Shown piece by piece: positions 16,379-25,902 of a stretch of 64,000 nucleotides of DNA; position 1 is the first letter of the stretch; each line of letters begins with the position of its first letter. The notes beneath the pieces are model-generated. The model saw only the letters and a list, made by a program, of their open reading frames with translations, searched no databases and was not told where the DNA came from. The translations under genes were made by a program, and so were the position numbers. The stretch is from Paraburkholderia sp. CNPSo 3274 (GTDB lineage: Bacteria > Pseudomonadota > Gammaproteobacteria > Burkholderiales > Burkholderiaceae): positions 1 to 64,000 of the forward strand of contig NZ_JAMBPR010000042.1 of the NCBI RefSeq assembly GCF_024206475.1, written 5' to 3'.

Positions 16379-19300
16379 ATGAGCAGCGAGAGCGTAAAGA
16401 GCGTTTGCCCGTACTGCGGCGTAGGCTGCGGGATGATCCTGCACGTCGAGGACGGCCAGGTCGCGAAGATCTCCGGCGACGCTGAGCATCCGACCAATTT
16501 TGGCCGCCTCTGCACGAAGGGTTCGTCGGCGCACGTGGCGCTGCGCAAGTCGGGGCGCCTCGAGCGCGCCTTCGTGCGCCACGCGCGCGACGAGGACCCG
16601 GTGCCGCTGCCGCTCGCGCAGGCGATCGCAGATACGGCGCGCCGCCTGCGCTCGACGCTCGATGCACACGGCCCCGACGCGCTTTCGTTCTACGTCTCCG
16701 GGCAAATGTCGATCGAGGCGCAGTACCTCGTGAACAAGCTCGCCAAGGGCTTCGTACGTACGAACAACATCGAGTCGAACTCGCGCCTGTGCATGGCGAG
16801 CGCGGGCAGCGGCTACAAGCTTTCGCTCGGTGCGGATGGCCCGCCGGGCTCCTATCAGGACTTTGACCGCGCAGACCTCTTTTTCGTGATCGGTGCAAAC
16901 ATGGCGGACTGCCATCCGATCCTGTTCCTGCGCATGATGGACCGCGTGAAGGCGGGCGCGAAGCTCATTGTCGTGGACCCGCGCCGCACGCCGACCGCCG
17001 ATAAGGCGTCGCTCTTCCTGCAGATCGCGCCGGGAACCGATCTCGCGCTGCTCAATGGCCTGCTGCACTTACTGCACAAGAACGGCCATACAGATGCGGA
17101 CTTCATTGCACAGTACACCGAAGGATGGGACGCGATGCCCGCGTTCCTTGAAGACTACACGCCGGAGAAGGTCGCTGAAATCACGGGCCTGGCCGTTGAC
17201 GACATTTGCCGCGCCGCGCAGATGATAGGCGACGCGCCCGAGTGGATGAGCTGCTGGACCATGGGTCTGAACCAGAGCACGCATGGCACGTGGAGCACGA
17301 ACGCGATCTGCAATCTGCATCTCGCGACGGGCAAGATTTGCCGTCCCGGCAGCGGACCGTTCTCGCTCACTGGGCAGCCCAATGCAATGGGCGGGCGCGA
17401 GATGGGCTATATGGGACCGGGCTTGCCCGGTCAGCGCACGGTGCTCGCGGAAGACGACCGCGCGTTCGTCGAGGCGGCGTGGGGCGTGGCGCCCGGCACG
17501 TTGCCCGTGAAAGTGGGCGACGGCACCATCGACATGTTCTCGCGCATGGCGGCGGGCGAGATCAAGGCGTGCTGGATCATCTGCACGAACCCGGTGGCGA
17601 GCGTTGCAAACCGGCAAACGGTGATGGCGGGCCTGAGGGCCGCCGAACTGGTGATCGCTCAGGACGCCTTTCTGGACACCGAAACGAATCAGTACGCCGA
17701 CGTGCTGCTGCCCGGCGCGCTCTGGGCCGAGGCCGAGGGCGTGATGATCAACTCCGAGCGCAACATGACGCTCATGCAGCAAGCTGTCGAGCCGCCGGGC
17801 GAGGCGCTGCCCGACTGGCAGATCATCGCGCGCGTGGCCTGCGAGATGGGTTTCGCAGAGGCGTTCAGCTACACAAGCGCCGCCGAGGTGTTCGACGAAA
17901 TCACGCGCTTCGCGAACCCGAAGACGGGCTACGACCTGCGCGGCGCGAGCCACGCGAAGTTGCGCGAAACGCCGCTGCAATGGCCCATCGGGCCGGATGC
18001 CGCGAGCGATCGCAACCCGCTGCGCTATGTGAACGACGGCGTGAGCCAGACGCTCAAGGAAAACGCAGATGGCACGCGCCCTCGCATCGCGTTCGCCACG
18101 CCGCACGGCAAGGCCGTGTTCTTCGCGCGTGCGCATGTCGCACCTGCCGAATTGCCCGATGGCACCTTCCCGGTCGTGTTCAACACGGGTCGCTTGCAGC
18201 ACCAGTGGCACACCATGACGAAGACCGGCAAGGTGCCGATGCTCAACAAGCTCAACCCGGGCCCCTTCGTCGAGATTCATCCCGAGGATGCCGCCGCGCT
18301 CGGCATTGCCGCGAAGGATCGCGTGGAAGTGCGCTCGCGCCGCGGTCGCGTGGTGCTGCCCGCCGTGGTGACTGAGCGCGTGCGCCCCGGCAACTGCTTC
18401 GCGCCCATGCACTGGAACGACGTGTATGGCGAGGAGCTTTGCGTGAACGCGGTCACGAGCGATGCGATCGACCCCATTTCCCGGCAGCCCGAATTGAAGT
18501 TTTGCGCGGTCGCGCTCTCGCGCGTCGGCCCGCAATCCACGCCGCGCGAGACCACGCGCATGCCGGATGCCGCCGTTGCCTCTGCTGATTACGCCAGCGC
18601 GCCGCAAGCCGTCAACCCGTCTCAGGAACTCGACATGTCCCGTATCGATGCCTTTTCGACGCTACTCGGTCTCGACGACGTCGCCGCGCCGCAACTGGGC
18701 GACGCGCAGCGCCAGTATCTCGCGGGCTTTGTAGGCGGGCTGCGCTCGTTGCGGGCGACCGAGCCCGTTGGCGTGCCCATGCTGCCCGCGCACGCGCCGT
18801 TTCCCGCAGACACTCGCGTATGGCTGGACGGCTTGCTGGCGGGTCTATTCAGCCGCGGCGAGCCCATCGCGCGTACGACTGCGCCCGCCGTGCCAAGCGC
18901 TCCTGAAGAAAAGCCGCATGGCGTGCGCATCGCCCATACGCGCCCCAAGGTCGTGCTGCTGTGGGCCTCGCAGACGGGCAACGTCGAATCGCTCGTCGAG
19001 CAATACGCGACGCAACTCATGGAATCGGGCTTCGAGATTCGCACGGCTTGCATGGCGGATTACCCGCTCGCGAACCTCGCAAAGGCACAATACGTCCTCC
19101 TGATGACGAGCACGTTCGGGGACGGCGACGCGCCCGACAACGGCGAGGCCTTCTGGAGCGCGCTCGCGGCAGAAAACGCGCCGCGCCTCGCATCGCTACG
19201 CTTCTCGGTGCTCGCCTTCGGCGACCGCAACTACGACGCGTTCTGCGGCCACGGGCGCAAGCTCGACGCGCGCCTCGAAGCGCTGGGCGCCACGCGTCTC

Positions 19301-20563
19301 ATGGAGCGCGCGGATTGCGACAGCGAATATCAGAGCGCCGCCGACGCATGGCTCGACCGCATCGTCGTGCGCATCAAGCAGGAGGACGCGGCGCTGCACG
19401 CGGTGCCCGCCGACGGTTCGATTCCCGAGGTGCTGCCGGGCAGCGCGGCGACGAAGGCACGCCCGACAGCCTCGAAGCTTCTGAAGAACGTGCGCCTGAA
19501 CATGAAGGGCGCGACGAAAGACACGCGCTACTTCTCGCTCGCAACGGGCGAGGCGGGCCTCGACTATGAAGCGGGCGACGCGCTCGGCGTGTGGCCCACC
19601 AACTGTCCCGCGCTCGTAGACGAGTTGCTGGACCTCTCGCGCCTCGCCGCCGACACACCGGTCGTCGTGAGCGGCCACGGCGAGATGCGCCTTGGCGAGG
19701 CGCTTGGCAAGCACTACGAGATCGCGCGCCCGAACCCCGATGCGCTCGCGTTCATTGCGTCCCGCACGCGCTCGCGGGGCCTGGCCGAGATGCTCGACGA
19801 ATCACGCAAGGGCGATCTGCGCAACTGGCTCTGGGGCCAGCAGCTCGCCGACGTGCTCCACGAATATCCCATCGACACGAGCGCGCCCGAACTGCTCGGC
19901 ATGCTCAAGCGCTTGCAGCCGCGGCTCTATTCGATTTCGTCGAGCCCGAAGGCACATGCGGGCGAAGTGCATCTGACCGTTTCGGCCGTGCGCTACAACA
20001 ACGGCCGCCGCGAGCGCAAGGGCGTGGCCTCGACCTTCCTCGCCGACCGCGCGCAGGAGGGCAGCGTCCCGGTGTTCGTGCAAAAGAGCACGCATTTCCG
20101 GCCGCCGCGCAGCGGCGACGCGCCGATGATCATGGTCGGCCCCGGCACGGGCGTCGCGCCGTTCCGCGCCTTCCTGCACGAGCGGCAGGCGCGCGGTGAC
20201 ACCGGCCGCAACTGGCTCTTCTTCGGCGAGCAGCACGCGGCCACCGACTTCTACTACCGCGACGAACTGGAGCAAATGCGCAAGGACGGCCACCTCGACC
20301 GGCTCGACCTCGCGTTTTCGCGCGACCAGAGCGAGAAGGTCTACGTGCAGGACCGCATGCGCGAGCAGGGCGCGCAGCTATGGGCGTGGCTACAGGAAGG
20401 GGCGCACCTCTACGTGTGCGGCGATGCGAGCCGCATGGCGAAGGACGTGGATATGGCGCTCAGGGAAGTGGTGGCGGGGCATGGCGGCATGAGCGCCGAG
20501 GCCGCGCACGAGTACGTCAATGCGCTCGGACGGGACAAGCGCTACCTGCGCGACGTCTATTGA
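16379..20563 (+). CDS. Assimilatory nitrate reductase fused to a sulfite-reductase-type flavoprotein
   Basis: A 1394-residue fusion. Residues 1-720 are a NasC/NapA-type molybdopterin nitrate reductase with a [4Fe-4S] motif C10-x2-C13-x3-C17-x27-C45 and bis-MGD domains ending near GNCFAPMHWNDVYGEEL. A linker (about 745-850) follows, then a flavodoxin-like FMN domain (VVLLWASQTGNVESLVEQY near 857, TSTFGDGDAPDNG). After it comes the CPR/CysJ FAD-NADPH module (RLYSISSSPK near 1180, GPGTGVAPFRAF near 1254, terminal DVY). One chain can thus carry electrons from NADPH through FAD and FMN to the Mo centre and reduce nitrate to nitrite for NirBD. Separate small electron-transfer subunits are not encoded nearby. 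Such fusions are annotated in Burkholderia relatives. Confidence 0.95.
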   Translation: MSSESVKSVCPYCGVGCGMILHVEDGQVAKISGDAEHPTNFGRLCTKGSSAHVALRKSGRLERAFVRHARDEDPVPLPLAQAIADTARRLRSTLDAHGPDALSFYVSGQMSIEAQYLVNKLAKGFVRTNNIESNSRLCMASAGSGYKLSLGADGPPGSYQDFDRADLFFVIGANMADCHPILFLRMMDRVKAGAKLIVVDPRRTPTADKASLFLQIAPGTDLALLNGLLHLLHKNGHTDADFIAQYTEGWDAMPAFLEDYTPEKVAEITGLAVDDICRAAQMIGDAPEWMSCWTMGLNQSTHGTWSTNAICNLHLATGKICRPGSGPFSLTGQPNAMGGREMGYMGPGLPGQRTVLAEDDRAFVEAAWGVAPGTLPVKVGDGTIDMFSRMAAGEIKACWIICTNPVASVANRQTVMAGLRAAELVIAQDAFLDTETNQYADVLLPGALWAEAEGVMINSERNMTLMQQAVEPPGEALPDWQIIARVACEMGFAEAFSYTSAAEVFDEITRFANPKTGYDLRGASHAKLRETPLQWPIGPDAASDRNPLRYVNDGVSQTLKENADGTRPRIAFATPHGKAVFFARAHVAPAELPDGTFPVVFNTGRLQHQWHTMTKTGKVPMLNKLNPGPFVEIHPEDAAALGIAAKDRVEVRSRRGRVVLPAVVTERVRPGNCFAPMHWNDVYGEELCVNAVTSDAIDPISRQPELKFCAVALSRVGPQSTPRETTRMPDAAVASADYASAPQAVNPSQELDMSRIDAFSTLLGLDDVAAPQLGDAQRQYLAGFVGGLRSLRATEPVGVPMLPAHAPFPADTRVWLDGLLAGLFSRGEPIARTTAPAVPSAPEEKPHGVRIAHTRPKVVLLWASQTGNVESLVEQYATQLMESGFEIRTACMADYPLANLAKAQYVLLMTSTFGDGDAPDNGEAFWSALAAENAPRLASLRFSVLAFGDRNYDAFCGHGRKLDARLEALGATRLMERADCDSEYQSAADAWLDRIVVRIKQEDAALHAVPADGSIPEVLPGSAATKARPTASKLLKNVRLNMKGATKDTRYFSLATGEAGLDYEAGDALGVWPTNCPALVDELLDLSRLAADTPVVVSGHGEMRLGEALGKHYEIARPNPDALAFIASRTRSRGLAEMLDESRKGDLRNWLWGQQLADVLHEYPIDTSAPELLGMLKRLQPRLYSISSSPKAHAGEVHLTVSAVRYNNGRRERKGVASTFLADRAQEGSVPVFVQKSTHFRPPRSGDAPMIMVGPGTGVAPFRAFLHERQARGDTGRNWLFFGEQHAATDFYYRDELEQMRKDGHLDRLDLAFSRDQSEKVYVQDRMREQGAQLWAWLQEGAHLYVCGDASRMAKDVDMALREVVAGHGGMSAEAAHEYVNALGRDKRYLRDVY

Positions 20564-20816
20564 AGGGGCGTGGCGCGGCTTCGGGCCCGCTCTGCGAGGG
20601 ACGGCCGCCTGCGCGCCACGTTTTCAGCGCTCGAAAGCGGCGCGTGCGCGCCTGGTCCGCGCGCGCGCAGCTTTCATCTTTATTGCCGAGCCCGGCATAA
20701 AGGCCGCCCTGGGCGCCTTTGGCCACGACAGGTTCAGGCAGCAGGATGGCGATGAGAAATGTCAGGCACGAGCCTGCGAACACCGCCACCACGCTCATCG
20801 AGATCGACTCGAACAT
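20517..20816 (-). CDS. Possible small membrane protein, low confidence
   Basis: An ATG at 20814-20816 follows a GGGGGA ribosome-site-like stretch about 8 nt upstream. It begins MFESISMSVVAVFAGSCLTF and continues with one plausible membrane helix (about residues 7-28). After residue 50 the composition becomes arginine- and alanine-rich, and the frame runs across the last 47 bases of the nitrate reductase gene in antisense. Either the true protein is short and ends differently, or the whole frame is chance. It occupies most of the 435-bp gap between the nitrate reductase gene and the LysR gene; I see no other gene there. Confidence 0.3.
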   Translation of the reverse strand: MFESISMSVVAVFAGSCLTFLIAILLPEPVVAKGAQGGLYAGLGNKDESCARADQARTRRFRALKTWRAGGRPSQSGPEAAPRPFNRRRAGSACPVRAH

Positions 20817-20998
20817 CCGTTTGTCCCCCGGTAGAATGATGTCCGGCGGGCGATGCCGCGCGTACTGCGCACGGCATCGCCGCCATCGCGAACCATTTTG
20901 CGCAGGGCGCGCGTCCACGTCCAAGACGATATTCGGATCGTCACGATAAGCGCGCCTTATGAAAAATAACCGGAGACACTCGGGAGGCAGCCATCTTG

Positions 20999-21895
20999 AT
21001 GCTTCGCTCGATACGCTACGTGCTCACCGTGGCGGAGTTGAAGAATTTCACGCGCGCAGCCGAAGTGCTGCACGTCTCGCAGCCGGCGCTCTCACAGCAG
21101 ATCCGCCAACTGGAAAACGATCTTGGCGGCGCGCTGTTCGACCGCAGCGGCCGCGCCATCAGCCTCACCGAATTCGGGCGCGTGTACATCGAACACGCGC
21201 GCCAGGCGCTCGCGCATCTCGACGCCGGCAAGCGCTCGCTGAACGAGGTTCGCGACCTCACGCGCGGCCTGCTGCGGCTCGCCTATACCCCGACCTTCGC
21301 GGAATATCTGATCGGCCCGGCGCTGCGCGGCTTTCGCGAAGCGCACCCGGCTATCGCGCTCGACGTGAGCGAGCGGCCGCTGGAAGATATCGAAGGCGGA
21401 CTCGAGCGTGACGAACTCGATCTCGGCATTGGCTTCACGGATGTGCGCTCCGACGAAATCGAAGTGCGTCCGCTCTTTGCCGAGCACATGGCGCTGCTCG
21501 TGGCCACGCGCCATCCGCTGGCGCGCCGCCGCGTGGAGGTGACGGTGGAGCAGTTGGGGGCGATGCCGCTTGCGCTGTTGAGCCCCGACTTCGTGGTGCG
21601 ACGCTTCGCCGATGCCTATTTCCGTGCGCACCAGTTGATTCCGCGCGTGATGCTGCAGGCCAATTCGGTGGGCACGGTGCTCAAGCTCGTGAAGGACGGC
21701 ACGCTCGCCACGCTGTTGCCTTCGGCGGTGCTGCGCGAGCATCGCGGGCTCGTCACGCTGCCCGTCACGCCGGCGTTGCCACAGCGCACCGTCGCGCTGC
21801 TCAAGCGGCGGCGCGCATCGAGCACGCTCGCCGCCAACGCGTTTTCGGACGTACTGTTCGCGTTGATTTCACAGGAAGGGCTGGGCGAAGCCTGA
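20999..21895 (+). CDS. LysR-family transcriptional regulator (CynR-like)
   Basis: A 298-residue regulator. The N-terminal helix-turn-helix (residues 1-60, with FTRAAEVLHVSQPALSQQIRQLE) and a complete periplasmic-binding-fold effector domain (about 90-295) are present. The opening MLRSIRYVLTVAELKNFTRAA and the effector domain pattern resemble CynR and related activators, but no cyanate gene is adjacent. A GGGAGG site lies 11 nt before the ATG at 20999; a TTG at 20996 is also possible. The neighbours are the nitrate operon (upstream) and a convergent phosphoesterase, so the target is unclear. Confidence 0.88.
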   Translation: MLRSIRYVLTVAELKNFTRAAEVLHVSQPALSQQIRQLENDLGGALFDRSGRAISLTEFGRVYIEHARQALAHLDAGKRSLNEVRDLTRGLLRLAYTPTFAEYLIGPALRGFREAHPAIALDVSERPLEDIEGGLERDELDLGIGFTDVRSDEIEVRPLFAEHMALLVATRHPLARRRVEVTVEQLGAMPLALLSPDFVVRRFADAYFRAHQLIPRVMLQANSVGTVLKLVKDGTLATLLPSAVLREHRGLVTLPVTPALPQRTVALLKRRRASSTLAANAFSDVLFALISQEGLGEA

Positions 21896-21930
21896 GGCGG
21901 CCTCGCATGCCCTATGGCTTTTTCGGCAGC

Positions 21931-23319
21931 TCAGGGTTGCCCGGACGAAAGCAGGCTATGGAAGAAGTCCACCGCGTGCTGGCGGGTTGGCATGGTCGCG
22001 AGCGTGGCTGCCGGGTCGAGCCCCGAGCGCCGCGCCGTGCCGCTCACGAGACTCTTTTGCAGGTCGTTGAGCGGGCGGGCGAGATTGGTCGCGATGAATC
22101 CGGAAGCCGGCGGCGCGGCGAGAGCCGGCAGGTCGGTGCGCGGCGCGTCTAGCGTGAGCAATGGAGCGAGCGTGGGCGCGGCGGCTACACGCTTGCTCGC
22201 GAGCATGTCGGCGGGCGCGATGCCGAGCCAGTCGCGCAGTGTGGCGAGAATCGACGTGTGGTCGTAGGGTGTGGCGCTGGGTGAGCGGAACACGGTGCCC
22301 GGCGCGATATACGGCGAAACCACGACCGCTGGCACGCGCACGCCGAAGCTGTCGAAGGCGAAGTTCTGGTCGCCGGGGGTGCTCGCGACATCGGGCGCCA
22401 CGGCGTTGGCGGGCGGCAGCACGTGGTCGTAGGTACCGCCGTGCTCGTCGTAGGTGATCACGAGCAGTGTTTCGGGCCATGCGGGCGACGTGCTCAACGC
22501 GTGCCAGATGTCGTAGAGAAAGCTTTCGCCCGCGTAGACATCGTGTGGCGGGTGCTGGTCGTTGGGATCGAGCAGAAAACGCGGCTCGATGAACGAATAC
22601 TGCGGCAGCGTGTTGTTCTGACAGTCCGAGACGAAGTTGCTGAAGCGCTGGAAGTTCGCCTTGTATTTCGCATCCCATAACGTCGGGAACATCGTCAGCG
22701 TGAGCGAGGGCGCGACGAGCGCGGCGCTGTACACGGCCCAGCTCGCGCCCATGTCGGCCAGCACGTTGAAAATGGTGCGCACTTGCCATTCAAACGGGTC
22801 GGGCGGCGAGCCGTTGTCGACGTGGCCGTTCGACGTGCCCGCGTGGGCGAATGCGCGGTTCGGCCAGGTCTGGCTCGGCACGGGGGCGAACCAGGCGTCG
22901 GAGACGGCGTATTCGCGCGCGAGCGTCGCGAGCACCTTTAACTGATCGGGACTGTGGCACTGCATGACCTGGCTCGCGTCCGTCGTCGCGGTGGTTTCGT
23001 AGTCTTCTACGAAGCCTGACATGGGCATCGCGCCTGGCGCGTTGCCTAGCAGTTGCACGCGCACGTTCGCGAACGTCTCCTGCGGATCGGGGTCGGGCAG
23101 CGTGGCCGTGGCGGCCGGCGTGGTTGCGGCGATGGTGCCGCCTGCCCTGGTTGGGTTGCTCAGGCCCGCCCTGAGCCCGTCGAATGGCTGTTCCGCGCTG
23201 GCGGCGGGCAGGAAATGCGTGGGGCTGTTGCCGTTGAGGTACAAGCCGCCGAGCATCGTGTCAAACGAACGGTTTTCGAACATCACGACAACGACGTGTT
23301 TGATGTTCTGCAGGGACAT
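21931..23319 (-). CDS. Phosphoesterase-family protein (phospholipase C/acid phosphatase type)
   Basis: A 462-residue member of the phosphoesterase superfamily (PF04185). Metal/active-site motifs are VVVVMFENRSFDTMLGG (about residues 9-25), HPPHDVYAGE (about 265) and ITYDEHGGTYDHV (about 298-310). They correspond to the ENRSFD and DEHGG-x-DH signatures of bacterial phospholipases C and AcpA-type acid phosphatases. The protein starts directly with the catalytic core and shows no signal peptide or Tat motif, so it is probably cytosolic or exported by an unknown route. It is monocistronic and convergent with the LysR gene (35-bp gap). The substrate is unknown. Confidence 0.88.
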   Translation of the reverse strand: MSLQNIKHVVVVMFENRSFDTMLGGLYLNGNSPTHFLPAASAEQPFDGLRAGLSNPTRAGGTIAATTPAATATLPDPDPQETFANVRVQLLGNAPGAMPMSGFVEDYETTATTDASQVMQCHSPDQLKVLATLAREYAVSDAWFAPVPSQTWPNRAFAHAGTSNGHVDNGSPPDPFEWQVRTIFNVLADMGASWAVYSAALVAPSLTLTMFPTLWDAKYKANFQRFSNFVSDCQNNTLPQYSFIEPRFLLDPNDQHPPHDVYAGESFLYDIWHALSTSPAWPETLLVITYDEHGGTYDHVLPPANAVAPDVASTPGDQNFAFDSFGVRVPAVVVSPYIAPGTVFRSPSATPYDHTSILATLRDWLGIAPADMLASKRVAAAPTLAPLLTLDAPRTDLPALAAPPASGFIATNLARPLNDLQKSLVSGTARRSGLDPAATLATMPTRQHAVDFFHSLLSSGQP

Positions 23320-23569
23320 GGGTTTTCTCCGTCACGCGGGTCTGACGCAGAATAGTGGTGCAGGCGTGTGGATTCGGCAAGGTTCGGCCACAAAAACACC
23401 AAACAATACCGCCACGACCGCCGGCGGCGGATCCAGCGGGGCGCCCATGCGTGTGGGATAATCGCAAGCTTTGCCCAGAGCGCAGCTCAAGAGGTTGTTC
23501 GCAAGGGCGTGCGTGGGGCCTTTATTCCCGTGGCCCGCTTCCTTTCTGCGATTTTCTCCTACAGCCACA

Positions 23570-25426
23570 ATGCCCGCATACCGTTCCAAAACTTCCACCG
23601 CCGGCCGCAACATGGCAGGTGCGCGTTCCCTCTGGCGCGCCACCGGCATGAAAGACGAAGACTTTGCCAAGCCGATCATCGCGGTCGTCAACTCGTTCAC
23701 CCAGTTCGTGCCCGGCCACGTGCACCTGAAAGACCTCGGCCAGCTCGTTGCGCGCGAAATCGAAGCCGCGGGCGGCGTGGCCAAGGAATTCAACACGATC
23801 GCCGTCGATGACGGCATCGCCATGGGCCACGACGGCATGCTGTATTCGCTGCCGAGCCGCGACATCATCGCGGATTCGGTCGAATACATGGTCAACGCGC
23901 ACTGCGCCGACGCCATGGTCTGCATCTCGAACTGCGACAAGATCACCCCGGGCATGCTCATGGCCGCCATGCGCCTGAACATTCCCGTGATCTTCGTCTC
24001 GGGTGGCCCGATGGAAGCGGGCAAGACGCGCCTCGCGAACCCCGTCACGAAGGCCATCGAGGTCAAAAAGCTCGATCTGATCGACGCCATGGTGATCGCA
24101 GCGGACAGCAAGTACTCCGACGCCGAAGTGGCAGAAGTCGAGCGCTCCGCCTGCCCGACCTGCGGTTCGTGCTCGGGCATGTTCACGGCCAACTCCATGA
24201 ACTGCCTGACCGAGGCGCTGGGCCTCTCGCTGCCGGGCAACGGCACCGTGGTCGCCACGCACGCGGACCGCGAACAGCTCTTCAAGCGCGCCGGCCGCCG
24301 CATCGTCGAACTCGCGCGCCAGTACTACGAGCAGGAAGACGAGCGCGTGCTGCCGCGCTCGGTGGGCTTCAAGGCGTTCGAAAACGCCATGACGCTCGAC
24401 ATCGCCATGGGCGGCTCGACCAACACCATCCTCCACTTGCTGGCCATTGCGCAGGAAGCGGGCATCGAGTTCGGCATGACCGACATCGACCGCCTTTCGC
24501 GCGTCGTGCCGCAGTTGTGCAAGGTCGCGCCGAACACGAACAAGTACCACATCGAAGACGTGCACCGCGCTGGCGGCATCATGGCGATCCTGGGCGAACT
24601 GGAGCGCGCCGGCAAGCTGCACACCGACGTGCCGACCGTGCACACGCCGACGCTCGGCGACGCGCTGGCGCAATGGGATATCACGCGCACGCAGGACGAA
24701 GCGGTCAAGACGTTCTACATGGCCGGCCCGGCTGGCGTTCCCAGCCAGGTCGCGTTCAGCCAGAACACGCGCTGGCCGAGCCTCGACTCGGACCGCGCCG
24801 AAGGCTGCATCCGCTCGTATCAGCACGCGTTTTCGAAGGAAGGCGGCCTCGCCGTGCTGACCGGCAACATCGCGCTTGACGGCTGCGTGGTGAAGACCGC
24901 GGGCGTGGACGACAGCATCCTCGTGTTCGAAGGCACGGCTCACGTGACCGAGTCGCAGGACGAAGCGGTGGAAAACATCCTCGCCGACAAGGTCAAGGCC
25001 GGCGACATCGTGATCGTGCGCTATGAAGGCCCGAAGGGCGGCCCCGGCATGCAGGAAATGCTCTATCCGACGAGCTACATCAAGTCGAAGGGCCTCGGCA
25101 AGGCGTGCGCGCTGCTGACGGACGGCCGCTTCTCGGGCGGCACCTCGGGCCTCTCGATCGGCCACTGCTCGCCGGAAGCGGCGGCGGGCGGCGCAATCGG
25201 CCTCGTGCGCGACGGCGACAAGATCCGCATCGACATTCCGAACCGCACGATCAACGTGCTGGTGTCGGACGAGGAACTCGCGCGCCGCCGCGAAGAGCAG
25301 AACGCTCGTGGCTGGAAGCCGGCGAAGGCGCGTCCGCGCAAGGTGTCGGCGGCCTTGAAGGCCTACGCCAAGCTCGTGATGTCGGCAGACAAGGGCGCCG
25401 TGCGCGATCTCTCGCTGCTGGACTGA
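23570..25426 (+). CDS. ilvD: Dihydroxy-acid dehydratase
   Basis: A 618-residue enzyme that dehydrates 2,3-dihydroxy-isovalerate and -methylvalerate in valine and isoleucine synthesis. Iron-sulfur ligands lie in CISNCDKITPGM (about residues 119-130) and CPTCGSCSGMFTANSMNC (about 195). The C-terminal GRFSGGTSGLSIGH block is intact. Length matches the E. coli-type enzyme (616). The start at 23570 gives the usual MPAYRSKTSTAGRNMAGAR opening; in-frame sequence upstream is not conserved. It is monocistronic, and an intrinsic terminator follows. Confidence 0.97.
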   Translation: MPAYRSKTSTAGRNMAGARSLWRATGMKDEDFAKPIIAVVNSFTQFVPGHVHLKDLGQLVAREIEAAGGVAKEFNTIAVDDGIAMGHDGMLYSLPSRDIIADSVEYMVNAHCADAMVCISNCDKITPGMLMAAMRLNIPVIFVSGGPMEAGKTRLANPVTKAIEVKKLDLIDAMVIAADSKYSDAEVAEVERSACPTCGSCSGMFTANSMNCLTEALGLSLPGNGTVVATHADREQLFKRAGRRIVELARQYYEQEDERVLPRSVGFKAFENAMTLDIAMGGSTNTILHLLAIAQEAGIEFGMTDIDRLSRVVPQLCKVAPNTNKYHIEDVHRAGGIMAILGELERAGKLHTDVPTVHTPTLGDALAQWDITRTQDEAVKTFYMAGPAGVPSQVAFSQNTRWPSLDSDRAEGCIRSYQHAFSKEGGLAVLTGNIALDGCVVKTAGVDDSILVFEGTAHVTESQDEAVENILADKVKAGDIVIVRYEGPKGGPGMQEMLYPTSYIKSKGLGKACALLTDGRFSGGTSGLSIGHCSPEAAAGGAIGLVRDGDKIRIDIPNRTINVLVSDEELARRREEQNARGWKPAKARPRKVSAALKAYAKLVMSADKGAVRDLSLLD

Positions 25427-25468
25427 TTGCAACGGGCTTCGCGCCCGTTGATCGGCAGATCAGCATAA

Positions 25469-25496
25469 AAGCCGCTCCTCGGAGCGGCTTTTTTTT
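25469..25496 (+). terminator. Intrinsic terminator of ilvD
   Basis: AAGCCGCTCC (25469-25478), two loop bases, GGAGCGGCTT (25481-25490) and a T-tract to 25496 lie 43 bp after the ilvD stop. Confidence 0.92.
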
Positions 25497-25659
25497 GGAC
25501 TGCACCGCGGATTCGCGGGGAATGGGGCAGGGGAGCCGGGGTTCGGCTGAGCCCTGGACTGAATCGTATGGTTGCTTGAAGGTTTCATAATTATTACTAG
25601 AAGCTAACGCGAACGCCCAGCGGAAAATTCTGTAATAGTCCGTAATACTGTGATATGTT

Positions 25660-25884
25660 TCATGGCCTCGATGGCTGGTCGACTCCTCGCAAGAGCGTTC
25701 GCATCGGTTGACCGAACGACTGGTCCGTGACGTCGCGTGTATCGAAGATCGGCGAGTGGGGCAATCCGTTAACTGCGATGTATTTGCGCAGCATATTCAA
25801 GCCTCCAGCATCCGGATCGTCATCGGGCGCAAATTGCAACGCCGTCACGGCTGCATTGGTTGCCTCCGCGTTTGGGCCATTCAT
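25660..25884 (-). CDS. Short hypothetical frame, low confidence
   Basis: A 74-codon frame beginning at the ATG at 25882-25884 inside the 476-bp gap between ilvD and the VirK-like gene. The predicted peptide (MNGPNAEATNAAVTALQFAP then DPDAGG, LRKYIAVNGLPHSP) is not arginine-rich in the way that most antisense frames are here. It matches no family that I know and has no clear ribosome site. The flanking sequence is poorer in GC than its surroundings (25590-25660), which suggests acquired or regulatory DNA. It may be chance. Confidence 0.25.
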   Translation of the reverse strand: MNGPNAEATNAAVTALQFAPDDDPDAGGLNMLRKYIAVNGLPHSPIFDTRDVTDQSFGQPMRTLLRGVDQPSRP

Positions 25885-25902
25885 GAAAACGGATCGCGGT
25901 CA

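Noticed and set aside
15749..17068. 439-codon minus-strand frame across nirD
   Set aside because: Shadow of nirB end, nirD and nitrate reductase start; no family match.
20896..20998. Possible ANTAR leader before the LysR gene
   Set aside because: No A1/G4 hexaloop pair and no terminator were found there.
23522..25432. A 636-codon minus-strand frame over ilvD
   Set aside because: Antisense of a full-length ilvD with all motifs; composition is that of a shadow.
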